64,000 bases of DNA from Chitinophaga ginsengisegetis (GTDB lineage Bacteria > Bacteroidota > Bacteroidia > Chitinophagales > Chitinophagaceae). The position numbers and the translations under genes were made by a program. Position 1 is the stretch's first letter. Each line of letters starts with the position of its first letter. The notes under the pieces were generated by a model. The model did not search any database. It was not told the origin of the DNA and saw nothing but the letters and a program-made list of their open reading frames with translations. Below, piece by piece: positions 40,504-48,765 of this stretch. The stretch is taken from NCBI RefSeq assembly GCF_900168065.1, contig NZ_FUZZ01000006.1, positions 434,001 to 498,000 of the forward strand. The letters run 5' to 3'.

Positions 40504-42927
40504 AGAATCATCCCCGCAGTTATCACCGCAGCAATTACCTTATCGCTTACATACGCTTTCAGTCATAAACTGGGACAGATACCGCCACTGGGAAAGCTGT
40601 TAAGTCCGCAAACGGGCTTCTGGCAAAATGCAGAACCTATTGGAGAATTCCCCCGTGAACAACTGGTGTTACCCGGACTGTCCGGCAAAACAGAAGTTTG
40701 GTATGACGACCGTATGGTACCGCATATTTTTGCAGAAAACGAAGGAGATGCCTATTATGTACAGGGATATGTAACTGCACGCGACCGCCTCTGGCAGATG
40801 GAGTTGCAGACCTACGCCGCCGCCGGCCGCTTATCGGAAATACTGGGCCCTAAACTGGTACAGTACGACCGTAAGCAACGCCGCCTCGGCATGGTATACG
40901 CTGCAGAAGGCACTGTAAAAGAGATGCTGGCAGATCCGGCTACCAAAGTAGCCGTAACTTCTTACGCCGCCGGCGTTAACGCTTATATTGCCACGCTTAC
41001 CCCTGCCACTTATCCCGTAGAATATAAAATACTGGATTATAAACCGGAGAGATGGGATATTATCAAGTCGGCCTTATTGCTGAAATACATGGCGCACGAC
41101 CTCGCGGGATTTGCCAATGACCTTGAATTCACCAACGCGCGCCGTTTGTTTTCCCTGCAGGACTTTGACCTGATGTATCCTGACTTCCACGAAGCCACTG
41201 ATCCCATCATACCGAAAGGCACTCCTTATCCGGCGGCTACGATAAAACCCACTGCGCCACCAGACAGCGTGCTGGCCGCGGCCGCAGCATACATGAAGTT
41301 TAAAACGGACAAGCCCGATCCGGACAACGGCAGCAACAACTGGGCCGTGGGCGGCAGCAAAACCCGCTCCGGTGCGCCCATTCTTTGCAGCGATCCGCAT
41401 CTCAGCCTGTCGCTGCCTTCACTCTGGTACGAAGTACAGATCCATACACCCGATATGAATGTATACGGCGCTTCTCTTCCGGGCGCACCCGGCGTGATCA
41501 TCGGCTTCAACGACCACATCGCCTGGGGGGTTACCAACGGAGAAGAAGATGTGAAAGATTATTACAGCATGCAATTCCGCAACGGTCGCTCCGAATACCT
41601 GTATAATGGCAGCTATCGTAAAGCAGATCTGCGCATAGAAGAAATAAAAGTACGGGGCGGCGCCACCGTTCGTGATACCGTTGCCTACACCGTATTTGGG
41701 CCCGTTATGTTTGATAACACCTTCCCGGATAAAACAGCCGGACAAACCTTCCTGGCCATGCGCTGGAAAGCGCTGGACCCATCCAACGAACTGGCCACCT
41801 TTAACAAGCTCAATAAAGCCCGTAATTACGACGATTATCTCAATGCGCTTAACAGGTATACCTGTCCTGCGCAAAACTTTGTATTCGCCGATAAAGCGGG
41901 CGATATCGCCATCTGGCATAATGGTCAGTACCCGCTGCGCTGGAAAGATCAGGGTAAATGGATCATGCCCGGCAGTGACAGCACCTATGCCTGGCAGGGA
42001 TTTATTCCTCATGAGGAATTGCCGCACATAAAAAATCCTGAAAGAGGATTTGTGAGCTCCGCCAATCAACGTCCCACCGACAGCACCTATCCATATGCCC
42101 TGTACGGTGAATATGATCTTTTCCGTGGCAAGCGTATCAATGAAAGATTATCTGCCATGAGCGCCATCACCACACAGGATATGATGCAGCTGCAAAATGA
42201 CGACAAAAACCTGTTCGCCGCCGCAGCCATGCCCATGATCAGGAAACACATTGATACCAGCTCACTCACTGCGCAACAGCAGCCCTACTGGCAGCTGTTA
42301 ACCTCCTGGGATTTTATGGCCACACCCGACAGCAAAGCAGCCAGCATCTTCAACGCACTATGGGCACACCTGGAAGACACCATCTGGCACGATGAACTGC
42401 ATCCCAAAGACACTACCATCCTGACTTATCCGCAATCCATCACCACATTGCAATTACTGCTGCGCGATACCGCCTTCCATTTTATAGATAACATTAACAC
42501 GCCACAAAAAGAAACCTTATCACAATTGCTGCAAGGCGCATTTGCGCAAACAGTAACGGAGTTGTCGGAGTTGAACAAAGCGGGCAGGCTCGAGCTGGGA
42601 AAAGCACGTGGTACAGATATCAATCACCTTTCCCGCGGCATTCCTGCCTTCAGTGCTTTACACCTGAATACAGGCGGCGGCCAGCATATTGTGAATGCCA
42701 CCAAGCAAACGCATGGACCTTCCTGGCGTATGGTGGTGCAGCTATCAGACAAAACAGAAGCATATGGTATTTATCCCGGCGGACAGAGCGGAAATCCGGG
42801 CAGTCCGTTTTATGATAACAGTGTAAATGACTGGGTATCGGGCAAATATTATATGCTGCATATTTTCAGTGCGGAAGAAAAAGATGATCCTGTAATCCGC
42901 TACAAGCTTGTGTTTACGGGGAAGTGA
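40501..42927 (+). CDS. Penicillin acylase family protein (Ntn hydrolase)
   Basis: An 808-residue precursor with an N-terminal hydrophobic signal (about 3-22), so it acts in the periplasm. The alpha segment (VWYDDRMVPHIFAENEGDAYYVQGYVTARDRLWQME) is followed by the autocleavage site: nucleophile Ser278 in NGSNNWAVGGSKT, which becomes the new N-terminus of the beta chain. Downstream are CSDPHLSLSLPSLWYE and GVIIGFNDHIAWGVTN, both family blocks. Members hydrolyse amide bonds of penicillins, acyl-homoserine lactones or lipopeptide acyl chains. The substrate is unknown. A palindrome overlaps the start. It lies next to the NRPS island, separated by tRNA-Lys. Confidence 0.92.
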   Translation: MRIIPAVITAAITLSLTYAFSHKLGQIPPLGKLLSPQTGFWQNAEPIGEFPREQLVLPGLSGKTEVWYDDRMVPHIFAENEGDAYYVQGYVTARDRLWQMELQTYAAAGRLSEILGPKLVQYDRKQRRLGMVYAAEGTVKEMLADPATKVAVTSYAAGVNAYIATLTPATYPVEYKILDYKPERWDIIKSALLLKYMAHDLAGFANDLEFTNARRLFSLQDFDLMYPDFHEATDPIIPKGTPYPAATIKPTAPPDSVLAAAAAYMKFKTDKPDPDNGSNNWAVGGSKTRSGAPILCSDPHLSLSLPSLWYEVQIHTPDMNVYGASLPGAPGVIIGFNDHIAWGVTNGEEDVKDYYSMQFRNGRSEYLYNGSYRKADLRIEEIKVRGGATVRDTVAYTVFGPVMFDNTFPDKTAGQTFLAMRWKALDPSNELATFNKLNKARNYDDYLNALNRYTCPAQNFVFADKAGDIAIWHNGQYPLRWKDQGKWIMPGSDSTYAWQGFIPHEELPHIKNPERGFVSSANQRPTDSTYPYALYGEYDLFRGKRINERLSAMSAITTQDMMQLQNDDKNLFAAAAMPMIRKHIDTSSLTAQQQPYWQLLTSWDFMATPDSKAASIFNALWAHLEDTIWHDELHPKDTTILTYPQSITTLQLLLRDTAFHFIDNINTPQKETLSQLLQGAFAQTVTELSELNKAGRLELGKARGTDINHLSRGIPAFSALHLNTGGGQHIVNATKQTHGPSWRMVVQLSDKTEAYGIYPGGQSGNPGSPFYDNSVNDWVSGKYYMLHIFSAEEKDDPVIRYKLVFTGK

Positions 42928-42946
42928 TAAAATAATTTCAATAAAA

Positions 42947-42977
42947 TTTGGCTGGAAATAAATAATTCCTATCTTTG
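42947..42977 (+). promoter_or_regulatory. Promoter of tRNA-Lys
   Basis: TTTG at 42947-42950 and TATCTTTG at 42970-42977 are 19 nt apart, the best match to the Bacteroidota promoter in the window. The tRNA starts 30 nt later. Confidence 0.75.
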
Positions 42978-43007
42978 CACTCCGTTAAACAAAAAGACGG
43001 GGTAAAA

Positions 43008-43080
43008 GATTCCCTAGCTCAGTTGGTAGAGCAATACACTTTTAATGTATGGGTCTTGGGTTCGAGTCCCAAGGGGATCA
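43008..43080 (+). tRNA. tRNA-Lys (anticodon TTT)
   Basis: A 73-nt cloverleaf. Acceptor GATTCCC pairs with GGGGATC (one wobble) with discriminator A. The D arm is GCTCAGTTGGTAGAGC. The anticodon stem ATACA/TGTAT encloses CTTTTAA with anticodon TTT at 43041-43043. The T arm is CTTGG-GTTCGAG-TCCCAAG. CCA is not encoded. A consensus promoter precedes it and a hairpin follows. Its 3' flank is repeated at 44365. Confidence 0.97.
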
Positions 43081-43198
43081 CTGGAGAGTTTCAAAGCCTG
43101 CGCTAGTCGCGGGCTTTGTTGTTTTGGCCTATTTGGTAGTCTATCAAAGTGCGGATTCGCTGTTTCGGTTTACTTAGTTTTATGTGGGTTGACTTATC
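43074..43198 (+). repeat. Imperfect direct repeat of the tRNA-Lys 3' flank, copy A
   Basis: The segment begins with the tRNA end plus flank GGGATCACTGGA, includes the terminator and ends with GGGTTGACTTATC. A diverged copy lies at 44365-44534. By eye they align along most of their length (for example GCGGGCTTTGTT and GTGCGGATTCGC against GCGAGCTTTGTT and GGTGGATTCGCA). Confidence 0.65.
43092..43118 (+). terminator. Terminator after tRNA-Lys
   Basis: CAAAGCC and GGCTTTG, extended by GCG/CGC around a T-G mismatch, form a hairpin followed by TTGTTGTTTTGG. Confidence 0.65.
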
Positions 43199-43275
43199 AA
43201 TACTAATTTACTTATTTTTAAACTAATTGGTGTCTGTCGTTCTTTGCAGTTAGATGGGACATTAACGATCACTCT

Positions 43276-43700
43276 TTATATTTCTATATTAGAGAAATCT
43301 ACATTTTCTGCAGGAAATGAGAGTGCTTTCTCCTCTCGACCAATTTGCTCGCAAATACCTGAATTTGTAGATGATTTTAATCTCGTTTTACCACTGATAC
43401 CCTGGTATTCAACTGTTAATTTATTTTTGCTAGTGTACCACCAGAGATTATACAGAAATTGAGAAGAATGGATTGCTCATTGAAACTCCATTCCGTTAAT
43501 AGTATCTTTTATAATGAGTTGTGCATTATTCTCGTCAGCCTTAAAGGAAATTATCTCAAACCTTTCTTTGCTTATACAAACTTCGATGGCTGCCAACATT
43601 CCCTCAATTCTCAACTTAGGATTTTCTTCAAAACAGAACTGTAGATTTTTGAATTTCTCATAATTATCCCATAGAAGGTGATTCTCAATAAATCCTACGC
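43276..43700 (-). pseudogene. Decayed gene fragment with in-frame stop
   Basis: On the minus strand a protein-like frame runs from the end of the ACT gene to TAA at 43276, interrupted by one TGA at 43477-43479. Before the stop it reads EENPKLRIEGMLAAIEVCIS and NNAQLIIKDTINGMEFQ; after it AIHSSQFLYNLWWYTSKNKL and a polar end. The TGA may replace a TGG codon. There is no start codon; the 5' end seems cut at the ACT gene. I do not recognise the family. Rest of 43199-43275 holds nothing I can identify. Confidence 0.5.
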
Positions 43701-44087
43701 AGAAAATCTGTTTAGCACTTCAATTGCTTTTGGGGTATCCTCCTTGGGCACAAAAATATGGTCGTGGTAAAATGCGGCCACCACATTGCAACTGATGCCC
43801 GCTTCTGAAAGGGCTGCCGAAAAGGCAGCAGTCAAGCCAATGGCCTCCAGTGATGAATGAACGGTTAAAGTGATCCAACCCGAAACAAAAGAGTAGTCAA
43901 GTTTTAAATGGTCAGCCAGCTCCTTTTTTATAATGATAGTGGTTCCCTCTTGCTCTTTAAAAAACAAGACAATATCGTCCATATTGATTCCTGTGAAGTC
44001 ATGAATGACACAAAAAACATAGTCGCCAATATTATGCTTTGGTTTCATCGTTCTTAAGAGCGTATGTAAATCTTTTTCCCCCTTCAT
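43695..44087 (-). CDS. ACT domain-containing protein
   Basis: From Met at 44087 the protein has 130 residues and appears intact. It contains two ACT-like halves: an N-terminal one (GDYVFCVIHDFTGINMDDIVLFFKEQEGTTIIIKKE) and a C-terminal one with SGWITLTVHSSLEAIGLTAAFSAALSEAGISCNVVAAFYHDHIFVP, a pattern of the ACT_7/CASTOR-like small proteins. These bind amino acids, but the role of the free-standing form is unknown. A -7 box at 44112-44119 supports this start over 44126. It is the only whole gene in the decayed stretch. Confidence 0.78.
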   Translation of the reverse strand: MKGEKDLHTLLRTMKPKHNIGDYVFCVIHDFTGINMDDIVLFFKEQEGTTIIIKKELADHLKLDYSFVSGWITLTVHSSLEAIGLTAAFSAALSEAGISCNVVAAFYHDHIFVPKEDTPKAIEVLNRFSA

Positions 44088-44111
44088 TTTATACGATTTG
44101 CTTACAGTCCT

Positions 44112-44119
44112 CAAAATTA
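44112..44119 (-). promoter_or_regulatory. -7 box of the ACT-domain gene
   Basis: TAATTTTG on the minus strand fits TAnnTTTG, 24 nt upstream of the start at 44087. Confidence 0.45.
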
Positions 44120-44240
44120 TAAACATTCAACCAAAGAAAAGTTGAAATAGTTCAACTTCATTTCCTAATCAACTTCATTTTTTGCCATAGCCCAATGTTT
44201 CAATTTTGTATGGTCAATTTCGACATGGAAAAAAATAAAG

Positions 44241-44330
44241 ATGCAAAAGTTAAAAAACAAAATAGCAGTAATTATCGGAGGCAGCAGCGGCGTTGGCTTA
44301 GCCACAACCCCAAAATGCCATTTTATGTAA
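44241..44330 (+). pseudogene. Truncated SDR gene stub
   Basis: ATG 44241 opens a frame of 29 codons reading MQKLKNKIAVIIGGSSGVGL then ATTPK and soon a stop. The first 22 residues are the start and glycine-rich cofactor loop of a short-chain dehydrogenase. The remaining ~220 residues are missing. It lies divergent from the ACT-domain gene. Clearly the remnant of a deletion; the join lies near 44306. Confidence 0.7.
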
Positions 44331-44364
44331 ATCTCTTATAAATTGGTTCGGGATTTGTACCACA

Positions 44365-44534
44365 GGGATCACTGGAAATTCTCGAAGCTCGCGCTGGTGT
44401 AGTGCCCCCAAAAAGTTAGACACTTCTTGGGGGCACTACACCAGCGCGAGCTTTGTTATTTGATCTGTTTTTAGTCGATCAAAAGGGTGGATTCGCAGTT
44501 CTTGATTACGGGGTTTCATTTGGGTTAACCTATC
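44365..44534 (+). repeat. Imperfect direct repeat of the tRNA-Lys 3' flank, copy B
   Basis: It starts with the same GGGATCACTGGA as copy A, preceded by GGTTCGGG that resembles a tRNA T arm. It carries an extra palindromic segment of roughly 40 nt in the loop of its terminator hairpin. The two copies bracket about 1.3 kb of decayed DNA. It may be the scar of a second tRNA or of an integrated element. Confidence 0.6.
44385..44453. repeat. Perfect 27-bp-arm inverted repeat
   Basis: The left arm 44385-44411 (AAGCTCGCGCTGG then TGTAGTGCCCCCAA) and right arm 44427-44453 are exact complements, separated by 15 nt that can pair further after one mismatch. The outer part matches the terminator stem of copy A; the inner TGTAGTGCCCCC/GGGGGCACTACA with AAAAAGTTAGACAC between looks like inserted DNA resembling IS terminal repeats placed head to head. 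No transposase gene is present. Confidence 0.7.
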
Positions 44535-44624
44535 TGCACTACCAGGGTATTTCTCCTGTTTCAGGATTATTTTCCTCACTGAAAAATTTCCCTGTTGGGC
44601 CATCATCGTCAATCAGCGCATATT

Positions 44625-45070
44625 TTACGATCCGTTTTCCGGTATCTTTAACCGTTCAGAGACCACGATGTCCATTGAAATCTGTCTTTGTATATTATCT
44701 AAGTACAGTATCTGGTTTAAAATTCCAAAAACCTTTATTACTCTTTCTTTTGCAGCACTGTCAAGAGCTATAGTTGGTTCGTTTAAAGGGTTGACTAAAA
44801 AAGGGAATAGTTGTGGCAACAAGGCCAATGTATTTTCATCAAACAGCAATTTGAAGTATTTGATATTGTCTGTTTTAGCAGGTGGCGTAAAAATCTGATT
44901 GGGCATTGCAAAAAGCAAGTGCCGTCAGTAAGCATATAGTCTTGTAATTCTAAATTGTATGTAATTGAGCCGCTTTCAGGAATGAGCCGGACGACTGATC
45001 GAAAAACTACGTTATAAATGAAAAGAAAGACAAACCCGGAAATGAGGAAGAGGGGGACAAATCTTGCCAA
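44625..45070 (-). pseudogene. Frameshifted remnant of an AraC-type regulator sensor domain
   Basis: Two minus-strand frames join into one plausible protein. The first reads LIPESGSITYNLELQDYMLT then DGT; the second continues LLFAMPNQIFTPPAKTD and FKLLFDENTLALLPQLFPF. Together they give the cupin-like start of Bacteroidota AraC regulators (G-S-I-x-Y ... PNQI). Loss of one T near 44915 explains the shift. The DNA-binding part is absent. The stretch 44331-44624 apart from the repeat holds no identifiable gene. Confidence 0.55.
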
Positions 45071-45195
45071 CTCTTGCGCAATAATTTAAATTTCTTATTT
45101 CGTTTGATTGTATTTAGAAAATAATTTTAAAATTTTTTCTTATATTAGTCTGATGCCACGGATTCGTTAATTTGTTTAAACCCGACATCGCTATT

Positions 45196-46434
45196 ATGCT
45201 CACGACTAAGTTTCTCCAGCTTTTTAAAAGGCGTACTTCCGGATCTTTAAAAGAAGGAAAGTCAACATTTACGGATGATTGTGTGAGAAAAGTCCATTGC
45301 ACAGGTAATAGACAATGGATCAGGAAATTGAATACCCAATGGAAACAATTCGTTACTGAAATAGAACCTTTTCCTGCCCGTTTTTCAGGAAGAGGGATTG
45401 TAATTTGTGCAGGGGGCGTGAATTATTTTACCTGCGCCTGGATCAACATCAATATGTTGAGAAGAAATGGCTGTACACTCCCGATAGAAGTATGGTATAC
45501 CGGAATAGAGTTGAATGCAGAGGCCATCACGGCATTGGAACGATTGGATGTAAGGTGCAGGAATTGCAAGGACTGCACAACAACCAATCTTACTGCACTC
45601 ACGAGCTACGCCATGAAGCCATTTGCCATTTTACAAAGTGATTTCAGGGAAGTGTTATACCTGGATGCTGATAATAATTGTATCTCAGATCCTGCATTCC
45701 TATTTGACAGTAAAGAATACCAGGAACATGGAACGATTTTTTGGCCCGACTTCTGGACAACTGACCGCCATAATCCTATTTGGAAAATTATTGATTTCGA
45801 AGAGGATGGTTCGATAGAGCAGGAGAGCGGGCAGCTGTTGATTAACAAAGAAAAGTGCTGGAAAGAACTTAACCTTTGTCTGCATTTTAACCTGAATAAA
45901 AAAGACTATTACAGGATGTTATTGGGGGATAAAGATACCTTCAGATTTGCCTGGAAAGCATTGCATACACCTTATTATATGATTGCAGATGGCGTAGGAC
46001 TATGTGGAATGGACGAGTCTGCCGTTGGCTTCTGCGGTATGTCAATGGTACAACATGACCCGGCCGGGGAAATATTATTTCTCCACAGAAACTGGTTCAA
46101 ATGGGATATTATGAAGGATGACGAGATCATGTGGACAACCATCAAAAGATACCAGCCGGGAACCACCAGATTGTTCAGGTTGAAATTTTTAACAAGAGGA
46201 AAAATAAAGTTGAAATTTCTGGATCTGGGCGGAGATGTCGAAACTGTTTCATTCCGGGAACTATTCGGCGACTATGAAATCAGATGTCTCGAAATACTTA
46301 AGGAACTCAGGTCCAGTGAGCTTTACAGCCGGTTCCTGCAACATACCTATTTTTCATTGTCAAGACCGGCTTACGCAGATGGGCATACGGAAAACATTTT
46401 TTCCGCATCCCAGACGGAAGTCTTATCTGATTAA
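45196..46434 (+). CDS. GT71-like glycosyltransferase (Mnn1/mannosyltransferase-type)
   Basis: From ATG 45196 the protein has 412 residues. The nucleotide-sugar fold begins with GIVICAGGVNYFTCAWININMLRRNGCTLPIEVWY. SYAMKPFAILQSDFREVLYLDADN holds the DxD metal site, followed by FWPDFW. This order is that of the fungal-type alpha-mannosyltransferase family (GT71) and its bacterial relatives. There is no signal peptide, so it is probably cytoplasmic. A TTG eight codons upstream (45172) is an alternative start. It sits at the edge of the NRPS island and could glycosylate its product, but this is only positional inference. Local DNA is AT-rich. Confidence 0.8.
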   Translation: MLTTKFLQLFKRRTSGSLKEGKSTFTDDCVRKVHCTGNRQWIRKLNTQWKQFVTEIEPFPARFSGRGIVICAGGVNYFTCAWININMLRRNGCTLPIEVWYTGIELNAEAITALERLDVRCRNCKDCTTTNLTALTSYAMKPFAILQSDFREVLYLDADNNCISDPAFLFDSKEYQEHGTIFWPDFWTTDRHNPIWKIIDFEEDGSIEQESGQLLINKEKCWKELNLCLHFNLNKKDYYRMLLGDKDTFRFAWKALHTPYYMIADGVGLCGMDESAVGFCGMSMVQHDPAGEILFLHRNWFKWDIMKDDEIMWTTIKRYQPGTTRLFRLKFLTRGKIKLKFLDLGGDVETVSFRELFGDYEIRCLEILKELRSSELYSRFLQHTYFSLSRPAYADGHTENIFSASQTEVLSD

Positions 46435-46456
46435 TGATGTATGTTGTTTGGTCAGG

Positions 46457-48328
46457 TTAACTACCGGTGATGGCAGCCTCCGCCTCTGTCAGATTCAACT
46501 CTCCCAGGCTGGGTGCAAATGTTATTTTGTATTGTATGTTTTCAAATTCTTCTAAAGAGATGATGTCCTTTTTAAGCATCACTTTTGAATTGTGCAGGAT
46601 GTGTGCTGTCAGGTTCTTTCTTAATTTCGGTGAATTCATTTTAAGGGCTTCCAGGAAGAATTTTGGTCTTGGTATAATATAGGCCAGGGCAAGCGATTCG
46701 GTCAGGGTGAGCTGATTAGCCGGTTTATCAAAATAGAAGTAAGCAGCTTCCTGGACGCCATAGATACCCGGACCGAGTTCAATGATATTGAGGTATATCT
46801 CCAGTATACGGTCCTTTCCAATAGAAAACACCTCTTCCAGGTACCACGTCAGTATAACTTCCTCTATTTTTCTTTGAAAATTTTTTCTATGGTACAGGAA
46901 AAGATTTCTGACCACCTGCATGGTTATGGTACTGGCGCCGCGGCTTAGTTTCCTGCTTTTTATATTGGATGCCATAGCAAGAAAAATAGCCTCAGAGTCA
47001 ATTCCTTTATGGGTGTAGTAATGAGGATCTTCGGTACAGATAATTACCTTTTTAAGGTCTGCTGATATCTTGTCCAGCGGAAGAAAAAAAGAATTACCGC
47101 TATCAAGGTTAATTGACTTTACAGCGATATCTCCATCATAGACGTTATGAACAAAAGGTTGTTTTAAATAGGAATAGTCTGCGCCACCATGATCCAAAAT
47201 GCGAAGATTGTTATCCAGTTTGATTTCAAATTCTCTTTTGAATGAGTTGGTTAACTCAAACCGTAAGCGGGAAAAGAAGCCCAGGGTACCGGAAAATGAA
47301 CTCCTGTATAAACTTTGTGTAGTGAAGTCCTGAAAAGATTTCAATATATCCTCCATTTGACAAGAAACCAGGTTTACCCCTAACTCGATAATGTCATTTT
47401 CCCTGTAAAAATGATCCAGGTAGAAAGGGAATCTGAGGTTATTCAGATGAAAACAGGATTGACGGTCGATATGAAATCCTTCTGAGTCGGGTTTGGCATA
47501 CAACATCAGGCCGAGGTCACAGGTAAATGCCTGCTGATTACTTACCTTACTATTGTGCAAGGTGAGGTCGTGCGTATTGGTTTCAAGATCATAAGAGATC
47601 CCGTTGTTTTCGTCTTTACCCCGGCTAAGCCTGAATGTTAATTGTTTGGCAGTTACCGTGGTGGAAGGAGTATCTGTCTGTAGATCAGCAACCATGGTGA
47701 AATTACCTACATCCACCGTTAGCTGTTTTTCCGCAACCAGCTTTCTGGCTATTCCTTTTGGCTGGAAGCGTCCATCCTGGTGGGAGCCAGGCGCCGTGTT
47801 GTAATAGCGTTTGTTCAAGGCGAACGAACTGATTTTTACCTGTACATTTTTATGACCCGAAAGAATTATTTCCAGATTCTCAATGTTGACCTGCGGAGGA
47901 ATCGATTCAAACGCAATGTCTACCCGGGTGGATATGCGTTTGTAAAAGTTTCTGATCATATCCTGGGGACTGATAACTACCGTACTCTTCGCTGTCGTAT
48001 TTGCAGGTATAGTTTCTCTTTTGTTAATAACAATTTTGCAATCAGATATTTTTACAGAGATCAGTTTTATCCTGCCTTTTAAAAGGGAATACCAGCTGAA
48101 CTTAACCTGGATACTGCCGGTTTCGCAAATCATATTCCGGGCGTTATTATATAAGCTTACAGGCTTTATTTTTACGCTGTTTATGCTGGTGATGCTGACA
48201 ATTCCGAAATCTGCGCTTATCCGGTAGCGTGATTTTATTTTAAGCAGGATTTTTTCTTTTAAGGATCTGGCTACTGATGAGGTTTGGAGCTTCGTTAATA
48301 AACCGGGTTTTGTAACGTTGGATTGCAT
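46457..48328 (-). CDS. GT51 peptidoglycan glycosyltransferase with AsmA-like N-terminal region
   Basis: A 623-residue protein. Residues 1-370 resemble AsmA-type beta-rich lipid-transport proteins (LLKIKSRYRISADFGIVSITSINSVKI, SWYSLLKGRIKLISVKISDCKIVI). Residues from about 420 on are a monofunctional GT51 domain: catalytic Glu in CTEDPHYYTHKGID, SRGASTITMQVVRNLFL, then RKIEEVILTWYLE and NIIELGPGIYGVQEAA. There is no transpeptidase domain. GT51 enzymes polymerise lipid II. No membrane helix is evident at the N-terminus, which is unusual. It is divergent from the NRPS genes and convergent with the glycosyltransferase. Confidence 0.85.
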   Translation of the reverse strand: MQSNVTKPGLLTKLQTSSVARSLKEKILLKIKSRYRISADFGIVSITSINSVKIKPVSLYNNARNMICETGSIQVKFSWYSLLKGRIKLISVKISDCKIVINKRETIPANTTAKSTVVISPQDMIRNFYKRISTRVDIAFESIPPQVNIENLEIILSGHKNVQVKISSFALNKRYYNTAPGSHQDGRFQPKGIARKLVAEKQLTVDVGNFTMVADLQTDTPSTTVTAKQLTFRLSRGKDENNGISYDLETNTHDLTLHNSKVSNQQAFTCDLGLMLYAKPDSEGFHIDRQSCFHLNNLRFPFYLDHFYRENDIIELGVNLVSCQMEDILKSFQDFTTQSLYRSSFSGTLGFFSRLRFELTNSFKREFEIKLDNNLRILDHGGADYSYLKQPFVHNVYDGDIAVKSINLDSGNSFFLPLDKISADLKKVIICTEDPHYYTHKGIDSEAIFLAMASNIKSRKLSRGASTITMQVVRNLFLYHRKNFQRKIEEVILTWYLEEVFSIGKDRILEIYLNIIELGPGIYGVQEAAYFYFDKPANQLTLTESLALAYIIPRPKFFLEALKMNSPKLRKNLTAHILHNSKVMLKKDIISLEEFENIQYKITFAPSLGELNLTEAEAAITGS

Positions 48329-48765
48329 AAACAGAAATTAATTGATAATTGAAGATTCAAAATGTGTGATGCACTATAGGAAGGCATATGGATACAGCAC
48401 AGTAAACATTGGGTTATTATACAAAAAATAGAAAAGCAGTTTTGACTCTTCTAATAATTTTGAAATTATCATTTAAAACATTATTTTGCAAATATTAAAC
48501 CCGAATTTCTCAGTTTTTTTTATTGACCCTCGATTTGTAACAACCCTCAGCGGAGCTGTGTCTTGCTCCATTCAAATTCAACCTGACACTCATTTTGCCG
48601 TTAGCGTACTTATTTTTTCAGAATGTAATAATTCTGTGAACAGAGCAAGCTATGCGATAAAAATTTATGCTGTGCCGCTACGTGATTGTACTGACGGGAT
48701 TTTCCTGTAATTCCACGTGAGCATTCCGCTGAGTTTGGAAGCCAGATCTGAGTTAACTAAGCGAT
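48329..48765. other. 437-nt intergenic region between divergent GT51 and NRPS genes
   Basis: AT-rich. It holds plausible -7 boxes for the plus strand at 48455-48462 (TAATTTTG) and 48481-48488 (TTATTTTG, one mismatch), with a TTTTG 18 nt before the latter. Either would give the NRPS mRNA a leader of about 270-300 nt. Short ORFs here show no protein-like pattern. No riboswitch or clear palindrome was recognised. Confidence 0.4.

Noticed and set aside
43244..43644. Two short plus-strand ORFs (72 and 61 codons) downstream of tRNA-Lys
   Set aside because: Their translations look random; the minus strand of the same stretch has a better protein-like frame that explains the openness.
44385..44453. 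CRISPR repeat or full insertion sequence
   Set aside because: There is one inverted repeat only, no repeat-spacer array, and no transposase gene within several kb.
48486..48710. A 74-codon ORF upstream of the first NRPS gene
   Set aside because: It starts within the likely promoter region, has no recognisable pattern, and is better seen as leader DNA.
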